Position numbers and translations under genes: made by a program
Notes under the pieces: generated by a model
What the model was told of the DNA's origin: nothing
What the model saw: only the letters and a program-made list of their open reading frames with translations
The model's database searches: none
Assembly (NCBI GenBank): GCA_045577615.1
Contig: JAZNIT010000009.1
Span: forward strand, 1 to 42,018
Reading direction: 5' to 3'
Length of the DNA: 42,018 nucleotides
From: RGIG2206 sp045577615
GTDB lineage: Bacteria; Bacillota; Clostridia; Oscillospirales; Acutalibacteraceae
Shown: positions 14,600 through 22,218 of the stretch, in pieces
How positions within the stretch are numbered: the first letter of the stretch is position 1
How the letters are laid out: each line of letters begins with the position of its first letter

Positions 14600-16903
14600 G
14601 TGAAAAAATCAAAGCATTCCCAAGGGGATTTTTTGCATTCTACATCTAAAGAATCCTGCGCCGACTTTTTCGTCAGCTGGGGTATTTCGGCAGAGGATGT
14701 GCGTGCCGCTTGTCCAACCGATATGAGCCTCGCTCTTGAATATCAGCGCGGTTATGTGGTGCTCACTTATAAGGGACTGTATGTTTTCAGCGAGCCCACC
14801 ACCTTAAAGACTCTCAATCTTACCGAAAAAAAGCCCCAACCCCTTGATGAAAAGAGCACCTATAATTTCTATTCTGTTGACACCGTCACTCGCCTTTGGG
14901 TCGAAACTCAGGTGGCCTGTGTGTCTCTGGTTGCCGAAATCGACGGGGCAGAGCAAATCCTTGCCGTAACAAGCGAGGGCGGCGCCGCCGATTTGCGCCG
15001 TCTTGCCCGACTTGTAACCAATGACGAGGAGGGAGCACCTGCATCCCACCGTCCCCAAGGCCCCTTCGGTGGTCCTCCCGACAGAACACCCCCACCTGCA
15101 GGCAAGGGTGCAGGCTTTAAAAGCCGAATGGGTCAGTTTGCCCGACTGATGGGCTTTTTCAAGCCCTACAAGTGGCAAACAGCAGGGGTAATTTTTTGCT
15201 TTTTGGCAACCGCCTGCGTGGGCTTGATAAGCCCTTATCTGGGCGGTCAGATGCTTTTCGGTCAGGTGCTCGAGGCCAACCTTGGCGCCTCTGATATTCA
15301 AAAGGGTGCCGCAGCCCTTCTGCTTGTTGTGCTGGCAATGCTTGCGGTTAGGGTAGCAAGTCAGTTTTTCACCTCCGCCCACAGCTATATTGTGGCAAAA
15401 TTCGTGCCCAAGGTCGTTCGCGATATTAAAATCAAGGTTTTCGAGGCTATGAGTCGTCTGTCAATCAGCTTTTACCAATCTCGCGAAACAGGTACGCTTA
15501 TGACCCGCGTCCTTGACGATGCCGACCAGGTCACAACTATGTTTATCGACCATCTGCCTGCCCTTGTGGTGGATTTTGTAACCATCATTGTGGCAGCGGT
15601 TATAATGTTCACCCTTAATCCGCTTATGGCCCTTACAGCCGTTATACTGTTGCCTATCTCCTCAATTTTGTCGGGCTTCATAATGACCCCTTTGTGGATA
15701 GCCTACGGCCGTCGTCACCGTGCCTCCCGCAAACTTAATTCTGGGGTTAACGACAACCTTGTGGGCGCAAGAGTTGTGCGTGCTTTCGGTCGGCAAGAGG
15801 ATGAAAACAGCCATTTCGACTCAACCAACCGCCTTGTGCGTGATGCAGAGGTCACTATTGTGGACACTGAAAACCGCATATACGCAACCTTTGCCGCAGC
15901 CCGTGAACTGGCCAATATGACCGTTTTTGCATTGGGCGCCTTAATGATAATGACCCATACCTTCGGCATGGATTATTCCTTGCTCATCACCTTTACGGGC
16001 TACGTGGGTATGCTGTCAGGCCCCATTGATACAATCTCGTCCTTTATGCGCCAGTGGGTCAACTGTATGAACAGTGCCCAGCGTATATTCGACATAATCG
16101 ATGCCCGCCCTGACGTGGTTGAAAGTTCCAACCCCACCCATCTTGAAAGCATCAAGGGTGAGGTAGAGCTTCGCGGCGTCTGCTTCGCCTATGATAAGGG
16201 CAACCCCGTGCTCACCGACGTTTCCTTTAAAATAGAAGCAGGCAATATGCTTGGCATCGTGGGCCGCTCGGGAGCAGGCAAATCAACCCTGCTCAACCTT
16301 ATCAGCCGTCTTTACGACGTTGACGAGGGTCAGGTGCTTATTGACGGGGTTGACATCCGTGATATTGCAATGAAGGATTTGCGCGGCCTTGTATCTCTTG
16401 TGTCGCAGGAAACCTATATTTTTATGGGCACCGTTGCCGAAAACATAGCCTATGCCCGCCCCGACGCCACACCCGACCAGATTATCGCGGCGGCCAAGGC
16501 GGCAAGCGCACACGATTTTATAATGGAACTGGCCGACGGCTACGATACCCTTATCGGCACCTCGGGCAGACAGCTTTCGGGCGGTCAAAGGCAACGGCTG
16601 AGCATTGCCCGAGCCATACTTACCGACCCAAAAATACTTATGCTTGACGAGGCCACAGCCGCCGTCGACACCGAAACCGAGCTTAACATTCAGCAAGCCT
16701 TGAGCGAGCTTATCAAGGGGCGCACCACCATATCGGTGGCTCACCGTCTGTCCACCCTGAGGGATGCTGACAGCCTTGTGGTTATAGAGGAAGGCAGGGT
16801 GGTAGAAAGCGGCACGCACCGTCAGCTTATTCAGCAAAAGGGCGAGTATTATCGCCTTGCAAATATTCAGCACCAAGCGCTGAAAAAGAGGGGGCTTGAA
16901 TGA
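14600..16903 (+). CDS. ABC exporter half-transporter with N-terminal extra domain
   Basis: 767 residues. Residues 1-165 form a soluble domain ending in a Pro/Gly-rich linker; about 185-500 hold six transmembrane helices of the type I exporter fold; the C-terminal ATPase has Walker A GRSGAGKST (~554-562), signature LSGGQRQR (~657), Walker B ILMLDEATAAVD and the H-loop AHRLSTL. Full motif conservation suggests an active ATPase site. It starts with GTG after AAAGGCGGTGA. It is followed by a DUF1854 gene (1 nt gap) and a second half-transporter, so a heterodimer is likely. In other bacteria the DUF1854-ABC pairing has been noted beside cyanophycin genes, but none are here. The substrate is unknown. 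Confidence 0.9.
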   Translation: MKKSKHSQGDFLHSTSKESCADFFVSWGISAEDVRAACPTDMSLALEYQRGYVVLTYKGLYVFSEPTTLKTLNLTEKKPQPLDEKSTYNFYSVDTVTRLWVETQVACVSLVAEIDGAEQILAVTSEGGAADLRRLARLVTNDEEGAPASHRPQGPFGGPPDRTPPPAGKGAGFKSRMGQFARLMGFFKPYKWQTAGVIFCFLATACVGLISPYLGGQMLFGQVLEANLGASDIQKGAAALLLVVLAMLAVRVASQFFTSAHSYIVAKFVPKVVRDIKIKVFEAMSRLSISFYQSRETGTLMTRVLDDADQVTTMFIDHLPALVVDFVTIIVAAVIMFTLNPLMALTAVILLPISSILSGFIMTPLWIAYGRRHRASRKLNSGVNDNLVGARVVRAFGRQEDENSHFDSTNRLVRDAEVTIVDTENRIYATFAAARELANMTVFALGALMIMTHTFGMDYSLLITFTGYVGMLSGPIDTISSFMRQWVNCMNSAQRIFDIIDARPDVVESSNPTHLESIKGEVELRGVCFAYDKGNPVLTDVSFKIEAGNMLGIVGRSGAGKSTLLNLISRLYDVDEGQVLIDGVDIRDIAMKDLRGLVSLVSQETYIFMGTVAENIAYARPDATPDQIIAAAKAASAHDFIMELADGYDTLIGTSGRQLSGGQRQRLSIARAILTDPKILMLDEATAAVDTETELNIQQALSELIKGRTTISVAHRLSTLRDADSLVVIEEGRVVESGTHRQLIQQKGEYYRLANIQHQALKKRGLE

Positions 16904-16904
16904 T

Positions 16905-17426
16905 ATGAGCGAAATTATTACAGTTGAAAACACCTTTGAAACTAACTATATGACGGCAGAAAACGCCACCTTTGAAAAAACGGAGGGTGGGTTTGTGTCG
17001 GTGCGATTTAATGGAAAATTCTACCCCCGCGCTGATTTTTGCCGCGCCTTTCCTCTTTCATCCCCTGACATTTTCGTGTCGGTGCGTGAATCGTCGGGCA
17101 AGCACCGCGAAATCGGAATGATTGCCGACCTCAAGACCTTCCCCGACCAAATAGCACAGCTTATCCGCACACAGATAAACCTGCGCTATTTTACTCCAAA
17201 AATCACCAAGCTGTATACCGCTGTTGATGCCAACGGCACCACCACCTTCGATTGCGACACCGACAAGGGCAGATGCACCTTCGTCATTCGCGGCGGCAGT
17301 GATGCCGTCATCCGTCTTAGCGAAACTCGCATAATCTTTACCGATGTTGACGGTAACCGCTTCGAGGTGCCCGACATCAGCAAACTGACTCGTCGAGAGC
17401 AAAAGAAACTTGATTTATATATCTGA
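16905..17426 (+). CDS. DUF1854 domain protein
   Basis: 173 residues, soluble. The DUF1854 pattern is recognisable: a region resembling FPLSSPDIFVSVRESSGK, then REIGMIADLKTFPDQ, RYFTPKITKLYTA, the core FDCDTDKGRCTFVIRGG and the C-terminal ITDVDGNRFEVPDIS-like element ending in SKLTRREQKKLDLYI. The core resembles a small beta-sandwich. The ATG at 16905 is one nt past the stop of the preceding exporter, with GAGGGGG 10 nt upstream; a TTG at 16896 would overlap that gene and is less likely. Lying between two half-transporters, it is probably a cytoplasmic partner of the exporter. The biochemical role of the family is not established. Confidence 0.82.
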   Translation: MSEIITVENTFETNYMTAENATFEKTEGGFVSVRFNGKFYPRADFCRAFPLSSPDIFVSVRESSGKHREIGMIADLKTFPDQIAQLIRTQINLRYFTPKITKLYTAVDANGTTTFDCDTDKGRCTFVIRGGSDAVIRLSETRIIFTDVDGNRFEVPDISKLTRREQKKLDLYI

Positions 17427-17440
17427 TTCAAGGAGCGCTT

Positions 17441-19633
17441 ATGAATCTTCAAAAAAAGCTACCGTCAGATATTAAAAAACTTCTTTCAATACCCGACGGC
17501 AAAGCAGCAGACTACTCCATACCTTTTGATTTAGACGCTGACGGCAATTATGCCGACGGCTATATCGTCGTGTATGAGGGTGTGCTTTACACCCTTCAAA
17601 AGGGTGCCGTCACACAGATTTCACTCCAAAAGCTTTCAACCATTAACTACGAGGCTATGGTGGGCTGCAGTGCCATCACCGCCCTTAACGATAAGGGCGA
17701 GCCCTATATAATTGCCCGTGCAAGTCTGCGCCACAGTGAGCGTATGGCAGAGTTTGTCACCGCCTTAAAGCGTCACGCGGCAGGCTGGCAGGAGCGAAAG
17801 GCAGGCCGCGGCAAAGAAAAATATTGCGACGTATGCGGCGGTTTGCTTATCGGCAACACCTGCCCTAAATGCAGCAAAGCCCATCTGCGCTTTAACCGTT
17901 TTTACGACTTGTGCAAGCCTTATATGCTGCGGCTACTGCTTATATCTCTTATGATGGTGGCGGTTACGCTCTGTCAGCTTTACCAACAGAGCATACAAAA
18001 GATTCTGCTTGACGATTATCTGCGTACGGGTGAGGGCACATTTGTGGATTTGATGCCAATCTTTGCCTTGGCGCTTGTTTTAACAACGGTGCAGATTTTT
18101 GCCACCATCGGCAAAAACGTGTTAAGCGTGCGCCTTGGCTCCCTTATGAGTATGGATTTAAGGGGCAAGCTTTTCAAAAAAATCCAAACCCTTTCAATGT
18201 CATACGTAGACAGCCGCCCTGCAGGTGAGATTATGCACCGCATTACCTCTGACACCAACTCAGTGCGTGAATTTATGGAGCGCTGCTTCGGCAATGTTTT
18301 CTCCAATCTTATAACAATGGTGGGCGCTGTTATTTATATGCTGATTATAAATTGGCGTCTGGCACTGCTTGTTATAGTTTTTGCCCCTGCCGTTTTGATA
18401 ATGAGCCGCCTTTTCCACCGCTACATTTTCAAAATGTTCCGTGCCCAGGGCCGCAAAAACGATAATATGAAAAGCCGCCTGCAGGATGTAATTTCAGGCA
18501 TCCGCGTGGTCAAATCCTTTGGCTGTGAGGGCCGCGAGGCGGAAAAATTCAGCGAGCAATCAAACGAGATTGCCCGCATAAACAGCCGCAACGAGTCCTT
18601 TTGGGCCATATTCTTTCCTGCCATCACCTTTGTGATTGGTCTTGGCGCCCACTTCGCTACCTATTTCGGCGGCCTTGACGTCCTTCGCGGCACGATGACG
18701 GTGGGCACTCTGGTGCAGTTTATCGCATATGCCACTATGTTCTACGGGCCTATGAGATGGATGGCACATCTGCCCCGAATGATAATGCGAATGCTCAACT
18801 CTCTCGACAGAATGTACGAAATTCTCGACGAGGAGCCCGATATAACCGATACCCCTGCTCCCAAAAAATGCGAGGGCAGAGGAGAGGTAGAGTTTAAAAG
18901 CGTAACCTTCGGCTACGACCCCGGCACTCCCGTTCTGGAGAATATCACCTTTAAGGTAGAGCCGGGTGAAATGGTGGGGCTTGTAGGTCCTTCGGGTGTG
19001 GGTAAATCCACCATAATCAATCTGCTTATGCGCCTTTACGAGGTGGATTCGGGCAGCATCACCATCGACGGTGTAGATTTGCGAGAGATAAGCAGCAGCG
19101 ACCTGCACAGCCTTATCGGTGTGGTGCTGCAGGATACCGTAATGTTCTCGGGCACCATCGGTGCAAACATCCGCTACGCCCGTCCCGATGCAACCCTTGA
19201 GCAGGTAATAGCCGCCGCCAAAATGGCTAACGCTCACGATTTTATCTGCCGCCTGCCTGATGGCTACGATACGTATATTACCGAGCGCGGAGGCAACGTT
19301 TCAGGCGGTGAGCGGCAGCGCATCGCCATTGCGCGAGCCATCCTTGCCAACCCCAAACTGCTTATTCTTGACGAGGCCACAAGCGCCCTTGATACCGAAA
19401 GTGAAGAACTTGTTCAGCAAGCCATCGAGCGACTGACGGGGGGCAGAACAACCTTTGCTATAGCCCACCGCCTGTCTACTCTGCGACATGCCGACCGCAT
19501 CATCGTGCTGAACGAGGGCCGCATAGCCGAGGTAGGCACCCACGACCAGCTGCTTGAAAAGCAGGGAATATACTATAACTTGATAAATGCCCAATCAAAA
19601 CTCCACCGCATAAAGGGCGACGATGAAGACTAA
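17441..19633 (+). CDS. ABC exporter half-transporter with zinc-ribbon insert
   Basis: 730 residues. Residues 1-115 form a soluble domain like that of the first transporter (short beta strands YIVVYEGVLYTL, then a helix). A four-cysteine zinc ribbon follows (C129, C132, C141, C144), then six transmembrane helices (~155-450) and an ATPase with Walker A GPSGVGKST (~515-523), signature VSGGERQR (~619), Walker B LLILDEATSALD and AHRLSTL. Both half-transporters keep consensus catalytic motifs, unlike many degenerate heterodimers. AAGGAGCGCTT precedes the ATG. The extra cytoplasmic domains and the adjacent DUF1854 protein suggest a regulated export complex. Lipid, peptide or drug substrates are all possible. 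Confidence 0.9.
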   Translation: MNLQKKLPSDIKKLLSIPDGKAADYSIPFDLDADGNYADGYIVVYEGVLYTLQKGAVTQISLQKLSTINYEAMVGCSAITALNDKGEPYIIARASLRHSERMAEFVTALKRHAAGWQERKAGRGKEKYCDVCGGLLIGNTCPKCSKAHLRFNRFYDLCKPYMLRLLLISLMMVAVTLCQLYQQSIQKILLDDYLRTGEGTFVDLMPIFALALVLTTVQIFATIGKNVLSVRLGSLMSMDLRGKLFKKIQTLSMSYVDSRPAGEIMHRITSDTNSVREFMERCFGNVFSNLITMVGAVIYMLIINWRLALLVIVFAPAVLIMSRLFHRYIFKMFRAQGRKNDNMKSRLQDVISGIRVVKSFGCEGREAEKFSEQSNEIARINSRNESFWAIFFPAITFVIGLGAHFATYFGGLDVLRGTMTVGTLVQFIAYATMFYGPMRWMAHLPRMIMRMLNSLDRMYEILDEEPDITDTPAPKKCEGRGEVEFKSVTFGYDPGTPVLENITFKVEPGEMVGLVGPSGVGKSTIINLLMRLYEVDSGSITIDGVDLREISSSDLHSLIGVVLQDTVMFSGTIGANIRYARPDATLEQVIAAAKMANAHDFICRLPDGYDTYITERGGNVSGGERQRIAIARAILANPKLLILDEATSALDTESEELVQQAIERLTGGRTTFAIAHRLSTLRHADRIIVLNEGRIAEVGTHDQLLEKQGIYYNLINAQSKLHRIKGDDED

Positions 19634-19691
19634 TGTATACAAATTACTAATTGATTTAAAATAAAAAAACCGACTCCTAAGGACAGTAAAA

Positions 19692-19828
19692 AAGGCCCCC
19701 TTGTGTAAAGGGGGCTGGATTTTTGCGAAGCAAAAAGACTGGGGGATTGTTAAGAGCAGACAATTGACAATCCCTCCGTCAAAAATCAAAGATTTTTGCC
19801 ACCTCCCTTTACACAAGGGAGGCTTTGG
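19692..19828. repeat. Palindromic MITE-like dispersed repeat, copy 1
   Basis: Two long imperfect inverted arms (about 19692-19750 and 19768-19828), each with a C/G-run hairpin around TTGTGTAAA followed by a TTTTTG-type hairpin, meet at a short centre. The 17-nt palindrome TTTTTGCGAAGCAAAAA at 19720-19736 recurs at the window end (42002-42018). The form is that of a miniature inverted-repeat element. It fills most of the 371-bp gap between the ABC operon and the next gene. Confidence 0.75.
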
Positions 19829-19914
19829 TGCGCAGATATACTGTTAGACAAATTCTTATTTATCGGTTAGTTGTATTATAGCACAACTTGACTAACAAAG
19901 AAAGAGAATATTAT

Positions 19915-19952
19915 AAACACCCTTAGCTTTTTTAAAAACTAAGGGTGTTTTC
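19915..19952. terminator. Intrinsic terminator
   Basis: Perfect 12-bp stem AAACACCCTTAG (19915-19926) with CTAAGGGTGTTT (19939-19950), A-rich before and T after. It can end leftover plus-strand transcripts of the ABC operon and minus-strand transcripts of the CxxC protein gene. Confidence 0.75.
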
Positions 19953-20004
19953 GTGTCTTGTTGTACTGTCCTTTAGAGTACGACTAATAGTGAAGGCGCC
20001 TTTT

Positions 20005-20211
20005 TTATTTTAATAGTATGCGAAGCACTGTAAGCAACAGAGCAAACGCACAGCCACATCCTGAGTTGCTATAATTACGAGGACGTATGATTACCTTTTT
20101 ATATTTACTGCACCCTTCGCACAAATCGTCATACTTTGACATGTAGTAATTACTCTCGGGTTCGTTTGTACCGTTAATTTTGTTCCAACAATCTAAACAA
20201 TATTCAGCCAT
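20005..20211 (-). CDS. Small CxxC protein with C-terminal hydrophobic tail
   Basis: 68 residues from the ATG at 20211, chosen because TGAGGTGA lies 7 nt upstream; the frame is open further but without a ribosome site. Two cysteine pairs, YCLDCWNKINGT (C5, C8) and LCEGCSKYK (C31, C34), would form a compact zinc ribbon. A basic stretch and CGC motif follow, then a hydrophobic tail (FALLLTVLRILL) that could anchor it in the membrane. Similar short proteins are common, uncharacterised members of Clostridia genomes. It is divergent from an RHH-protein gene, with a palindrome lying in its promoter. Confidence 0.75.
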   Translation of the reverse strand: MAEYCLDCWNKINGTNEPESNYYMSKYDDLCEGCSKYKKVIIRPRNYSNSGCGCAFALLLTVLRILLK

Positions 20212-20230
20212 AATAGTCACCTCACATAAT

Positions 20231-20259
20231 ATTATACCACATATGCATTGCGAATGCAA
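20231..20259 (-). promoter_or_regulatory. Promoter of the CxxC protein gene
   Basis: On the minus strand: TTGCAT (20259-20254), 17-nt spacer, TATAAT (20236-20231), 19 nt before the ATG. Spacer and -35 box are inside the palindrome at 20241-20266. Confidence 0.8.
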
Positions 20260-20266
20260 TGCATAT
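20241..20266. promoter_or_regulatory. Perfect palindrome, candidate operator of the RHH protein
   Basis: ATATGCATTGC (20241-20251) and GCAATGCATAT (20256-20266) are perfect inverted copies around GAAT. The site covers the -35 box and spacer of the CxxC gene promoter and lies about 60 nt upstream of the divergent RHH gene. The arrangement is that of an autoregulated operator; binding itself is inference. Confidence 0.6.
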
Positions 20267-20322
20267 TTTACGTGCATTCTGCGATACGCTATATATGACA
20301 ATTGTATTGTATGAGGTGTACT

Positions 20323-20496
20323 ATGAGTAAATTTAAAATTCCCACTGTTCCGCCAACGACTAACAAAACGGTTAGATTTCCTAACGATGTTATTGAACAG
20401 GTTGAAAAAACAATACAGGGCAAGGATTGCACTTTTTCTGCTTTTGTTATTGCTGCTGTAAGACTGGCGCTTGAAGAAATAGAGAAAGAAGATTAA
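20323..20496 (+). CDS. Ribbon-helix-helix DNA-binding protein (YlcI/YnfO-like)
   Basis: 57 residues from the ATG at 20323, with TGAGGTG 5 nt before it; the frame is open 21 nt further upstream without a ribosome site. Following a short proline-containing N-terminus, NKTVRFPNDVIEQVEKTI gives the beta strand and first helix of an Arc/CopG fold, and CTFSAFVIAAVRLALEEI the second helix. Such proteins bind DNA as dimers on palindromes. No toxin gene follows; instead the gene ends at a terminator overlapping vanZ, and the divergent neighbour is the CxxC protein. It could be an orphan autorepressor or an antitoxin relic. Confidence 0.75.
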   Translation: MSKFKIPTVPPTTNKTVRFPNDVIEQVEKTIQGKDCTFSAFVIAAVRLALEEIEKED

Positions 20497-20499
20497 AAT

Positions 20500-20540
20500 A
20501 AAAACGCTGCGAATTAAGTTTCACAGCGTTTTTTCTTTTT
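20500..20540 (+). terminator. Terminator of the RHH gene, overlapping the vanZ-like 3' end
   Basis: AAAAACGCTG (20500-20509) pairs with CAGCGTTTTT (20524-20533), followed by TCTTTTT. The distal arm and T tract lie in the last codons of the convergent VanZ-like gene, encoding its lysine-rich C-terminus. Confidence 0.75.
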
Positions 20541-21032
20541 AATTATTATCAGTCGGGTGATGGCAAAAACCATACATCCAAAGGCCACTCCGAGGGCAAC
20601 CCCCGACCAGTCAACCGCAATATCCTTAAATTGAAAGGCTCTGCCGGGCACAAACAGCTGATGCACCTCGTCGGTGAGGGCATATATCCAGCCCGTACCT
20701 ACCGCGAACAGCATCGGTTTCAGATTTTTTGGCAGCGAAAACTTGAACGCGCCGCCCAAAAGAAAGCCTAAAAGTCCAAACTCAAACAGATGGGCAAAGG
20801 TACGCACAATTCCTTGCAGCGATGCAACATAGTCGGCTTGCTCAGACACGCTCAGCTTGGTAAAGCCCTTGTTAAAAACAGAAGCAATACGGTAAATCAG
20901 TCCACCACTAATGTTACCCGATTGCGTGGCTGTCTTGGCCGACATTAAAAAGATAACAAGCATACATATAATAGCAGCCACCCAAAAAACAACTGCCAAA
21001 ATCAGCCGCTTGTTTAAAGGCTTTTTATCCAT
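20514..21032 (-). CDS. VanZ-family membrane protein
   Basis: 172 residues with four hydrophobic helices (about 9-29, 85-99, 105-118, 143-163). VanZ hallmarks are present: FLMSAKTATQSG after helix 1, RTFAHLFEFGLLGFLLG, and the signature DEVHQLFVPGRAFQFKDIAVDWSGVALG. The family prototype gives low-level teicoplanin resistance; most members in Clostridia are chromosomal with unknown roles, perhaps in envelope lipid handling. AAAGGGG precedes the ATG. It overlaps the upstream pyridoxal kinase gene by 8 bp and should be co-transcribed. The C-terminal Lys/Arg tail is encoded by the neighbour's terminator sequence. Confidence 0.88.
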   Translation of the reverse strand: MDKKPLNKRLILAVVFWVAAIICMLVIFLMSAKTATQSGNISGGLIYRIASVFNKGFTKLSVSEQADYVASLQGIVRTFAHLFEFGLLGFLLGGAFKFSLPKNLKPMLFAVGTGWIYALTDEVHQLFVPGRAFQFKDIAVDWSGVALGVAFGCMVFAITRLIIIKKKKRCET

Positions 21033-21873
21033 TTTCGGCCCCTTTCAGCCGATTTATATACCAACCAAGTGCCGCCTCAAAATTAACGCCGTACCAACGG
21101 CCGTCCTCATCCTCAACGGTAGCCTTGATAGAGCGAGAGGTAAACTGCACAGCTGTTTCAACCGCCTCATCAATGGGTGCGCCGCCAAGCACAGCGCCTA
21201 CAAAAGCACTGGCAAAAATATCCCCCGTGCCGTGAAAGGTAGCCTGAATATGCTCGCAAAAGCTGCCGAAGTAGTTGCCCGTGCGGCTGTCATAGCCCAT
21301 GGCGCCAAGCTGCCCGTCATCGTTTGAAACACCCGTCATAACCGCAACTCTCGGGCCTAAATCGGTCAGTCGCTTAAGCATATCGGCAACGGTGTCAACG
21401 TCGCAAATCTGAGGCACCTCGTCAAGGCCAAGCAAAAATGCACCTTCGGTCAGGTTGGGTATGATAATATCCGCCTTGCGGCAAAGCTTGGCCATACTGT
21501 CGGCAAAGGTGCGGTCAAAGCCTGAATAAAGCTTGCCGTTATCCCCCATAACCGGGTCGATAACCACAAGATTGCCTTCATTTCCAAATCGGTCGATAAA
21601 ATCGCTCACCGTCCGCAGCTGCTCAAAGGAGCCAAGATAGCCGGTATAAATGGCATCAAACTCAAAGCCCTCCTTGTGCAGATGGTCGGCGATAGGCTGA
21701 ATTTTATCGGTAAGATCAAAAAATTCAAACTGCTTAAAAGCCGTGTGGGTAGAAAGCAGAGCGGTAGGAATAACCGCAGTTTCAATCCCTGCGGCAGACA
21801 GAATGGGCAGCGCCACCGTCAGCGAGCATTTGCCGATGCAGGATATATCTTGAATGGTCATAACACGCTTCAC
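21025..21873 (-). CDS. Pyridoxal/pyridoxamine kinase (PdxY/PdxK-like)
   Basis: Phosphorylates B6 vitamers for PLP salvage. The 282-residue ribokinase-fold protein shows IQDISCIGKCSL at the N-terminus, IPTALLSTHTAF, YTGYLGS, VVIDPVMGDNG, the IIPNLTEGAFL segment and the ATP/anion motif HGTGDIFASAF with the catalytic Asp. The start is GTG, supported by GGAGG 8 nt upstream; the next ATG is four codons later. It has a clear promoter and reads through into vanZ by an 8-bp overlap. Thiamine-type hydroxymethylpyrimidine kinase is a weaker alternative. Confidence 0.9.
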   Translation of the reverse strand: MKRVMTIQDISCIGKCSLTVALPILSAAGIETAVIPTALLSTHTAFKQFEFFDLTDKIQPIADHLHKEGFEFDAIYTGYLGSFEQLRTVSDFIDRFGNEGNLVVIDPVMGDNGKLYSGFDRTFADSMAKLCRKADIIIPNLTEGAFLLGLDEVPQICDVDTVADMLKRLTDLGPRVAVMTGVSNDDGQLGAMGYDSRTGNYFGSFCEHIQATFHGTGDIFASAFVGAVLGGAPIDEAVETAVQFTSRSIKATVEDEDGRWYGVNFEAALGWYINRLKGAENG

Positions 21874-21899
21874 AACGCCACCTCCTTTTTAATAAAAGC

Positions 21900-21928
21900 A
21901 TTGTATCACATTATATTCCGTTTGGCAA
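21900..21928 (-). promoter_or_regulatory. Promoter of the pyridoxal kinase-vanZ pair
   Basis: On the minus strand: TTGCCA (21928-21923), 17-nt spacer, TACAAT (21905-21900), 26 nt before the GTG start. Confidence 0.7.
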
Positions 21929-21944
21929 CAAAAGAATTCGCCCG

Positions 21945-22076
21945 TAGAGGCACACTTCGTAAGAAAGTGTGCCTCAGTTATATTCGCCTGTCGGCGAGTT
22001 GTATTGCTTAGCAGTGATATTTGGCTTTGCCAAGTTGTATTCGCTTCGCGAGTTTAAGGGCGAATATAATATAACT
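21945..22076. repeat. Array of short hairpins spaced by TTATATT/TTGTATT-like units
   Basis: An 11-bp perfect hairpin (21947-21957 with 21965-21975) is followed by four short stems: TCGCC/GGCGA (21984-21997), TGC/GCA (near 22005-22013), TTGGC/GCCAA (22021-22033) and TCGC/GCGA (22041-22051). All but the first follow a TTATATT, TTGTATT or GATATT spacer. The island is closed by an outer inverted repeat: AGTTATATTCGCC (21976-21988) against GGCGAATATAATATAACT (22059-22076). It sits in a 434-bp gap and resembles the small palindromic interspersed elements of gut Clostridia. Confidence 0.6.
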
Positions 22077-22139
22077 AAAACCAAAGGTTTTAATATTAAA
22101 ATCTCTCCCATTAGTGAGTGTTTTTAGAAAAAATATCAC

Positions 22140-22156
22140 GCTGACTTTTGGTCAGC
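22140..22156 (-). terminator. Second hairpin downstream of the GH20-like gene
   Basis: GCTGAC/GTCAGC with a 5-nt loop; on the minus strand a run of T follows a few bases later (GTGATATTTTTTC). It may back up the stronger terminator at 22181-22218. Confidence 0.4.
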
Positions 22157-22180
22157 ATATCACTATATAAAAGAAAAAAG

Positions 22181-22218
22181 ATACTGGCTAAGTACCTGTG
22201 TGGATACTTGGCCAGTAT
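22181..22218 (-). terminator. Terminator of the GH20-like gene
   Basis: ATACTGGCTAAGTA pairs with TACTTGGCCAGTAT (one G-T wobble) around a 10-nt loop. On the minus strand it is followed by CTTTTTTCTTTT. It lies 89 nt beyond the stop codon. Between the two (22219-22307) is a set of small hairpin-like ATTG/CAAT sequences that encode nothing visible. Confidence 0.8.

Larger units (their letters stand above)
19673..19980. repeat. Outer inverted repeat framing the MITE-like island
   Basis: ACTCCTAAGGACAGTA (19673-19688) and TACTGTCCTTTAGAGT (about 19964-19979) are inverted copies matching at 14 of 16 positions, enclosing the palindromic repeat and a terminator. CGACT occurs just at or outside both ends and may be a target duplication. 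This could be the frame of a small non-autonomous element of about 310 bp; no transposase is encoded. Confidence 0.4.

Noticed and set aside
19692..19828. Insertion sequence with transposase
   Set aside because: No open frame of useful length lies between the arms; only a non-autonomous element is possible.
20323..20496. Toxin-antitoxin module with the RHH protein as antitoxin
   Set aside because: No toxin-like gene follows before its terminator, and the divergent CxxC protein does not resemble RelE, MazF or other toxins.
20514..21032. VanZ as evidence of a glycopeptide resistance cluster
   Set aside because: No vanHAX, vanY or vanRS neighbours; single chromosomal VanZ genes are common in Clostridia.
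21945..22076. CRISPR array
   Set aside because: Units are short, of unequal length and self-complementary, with no constant repeat/variable spacer pattern and no cas genes.
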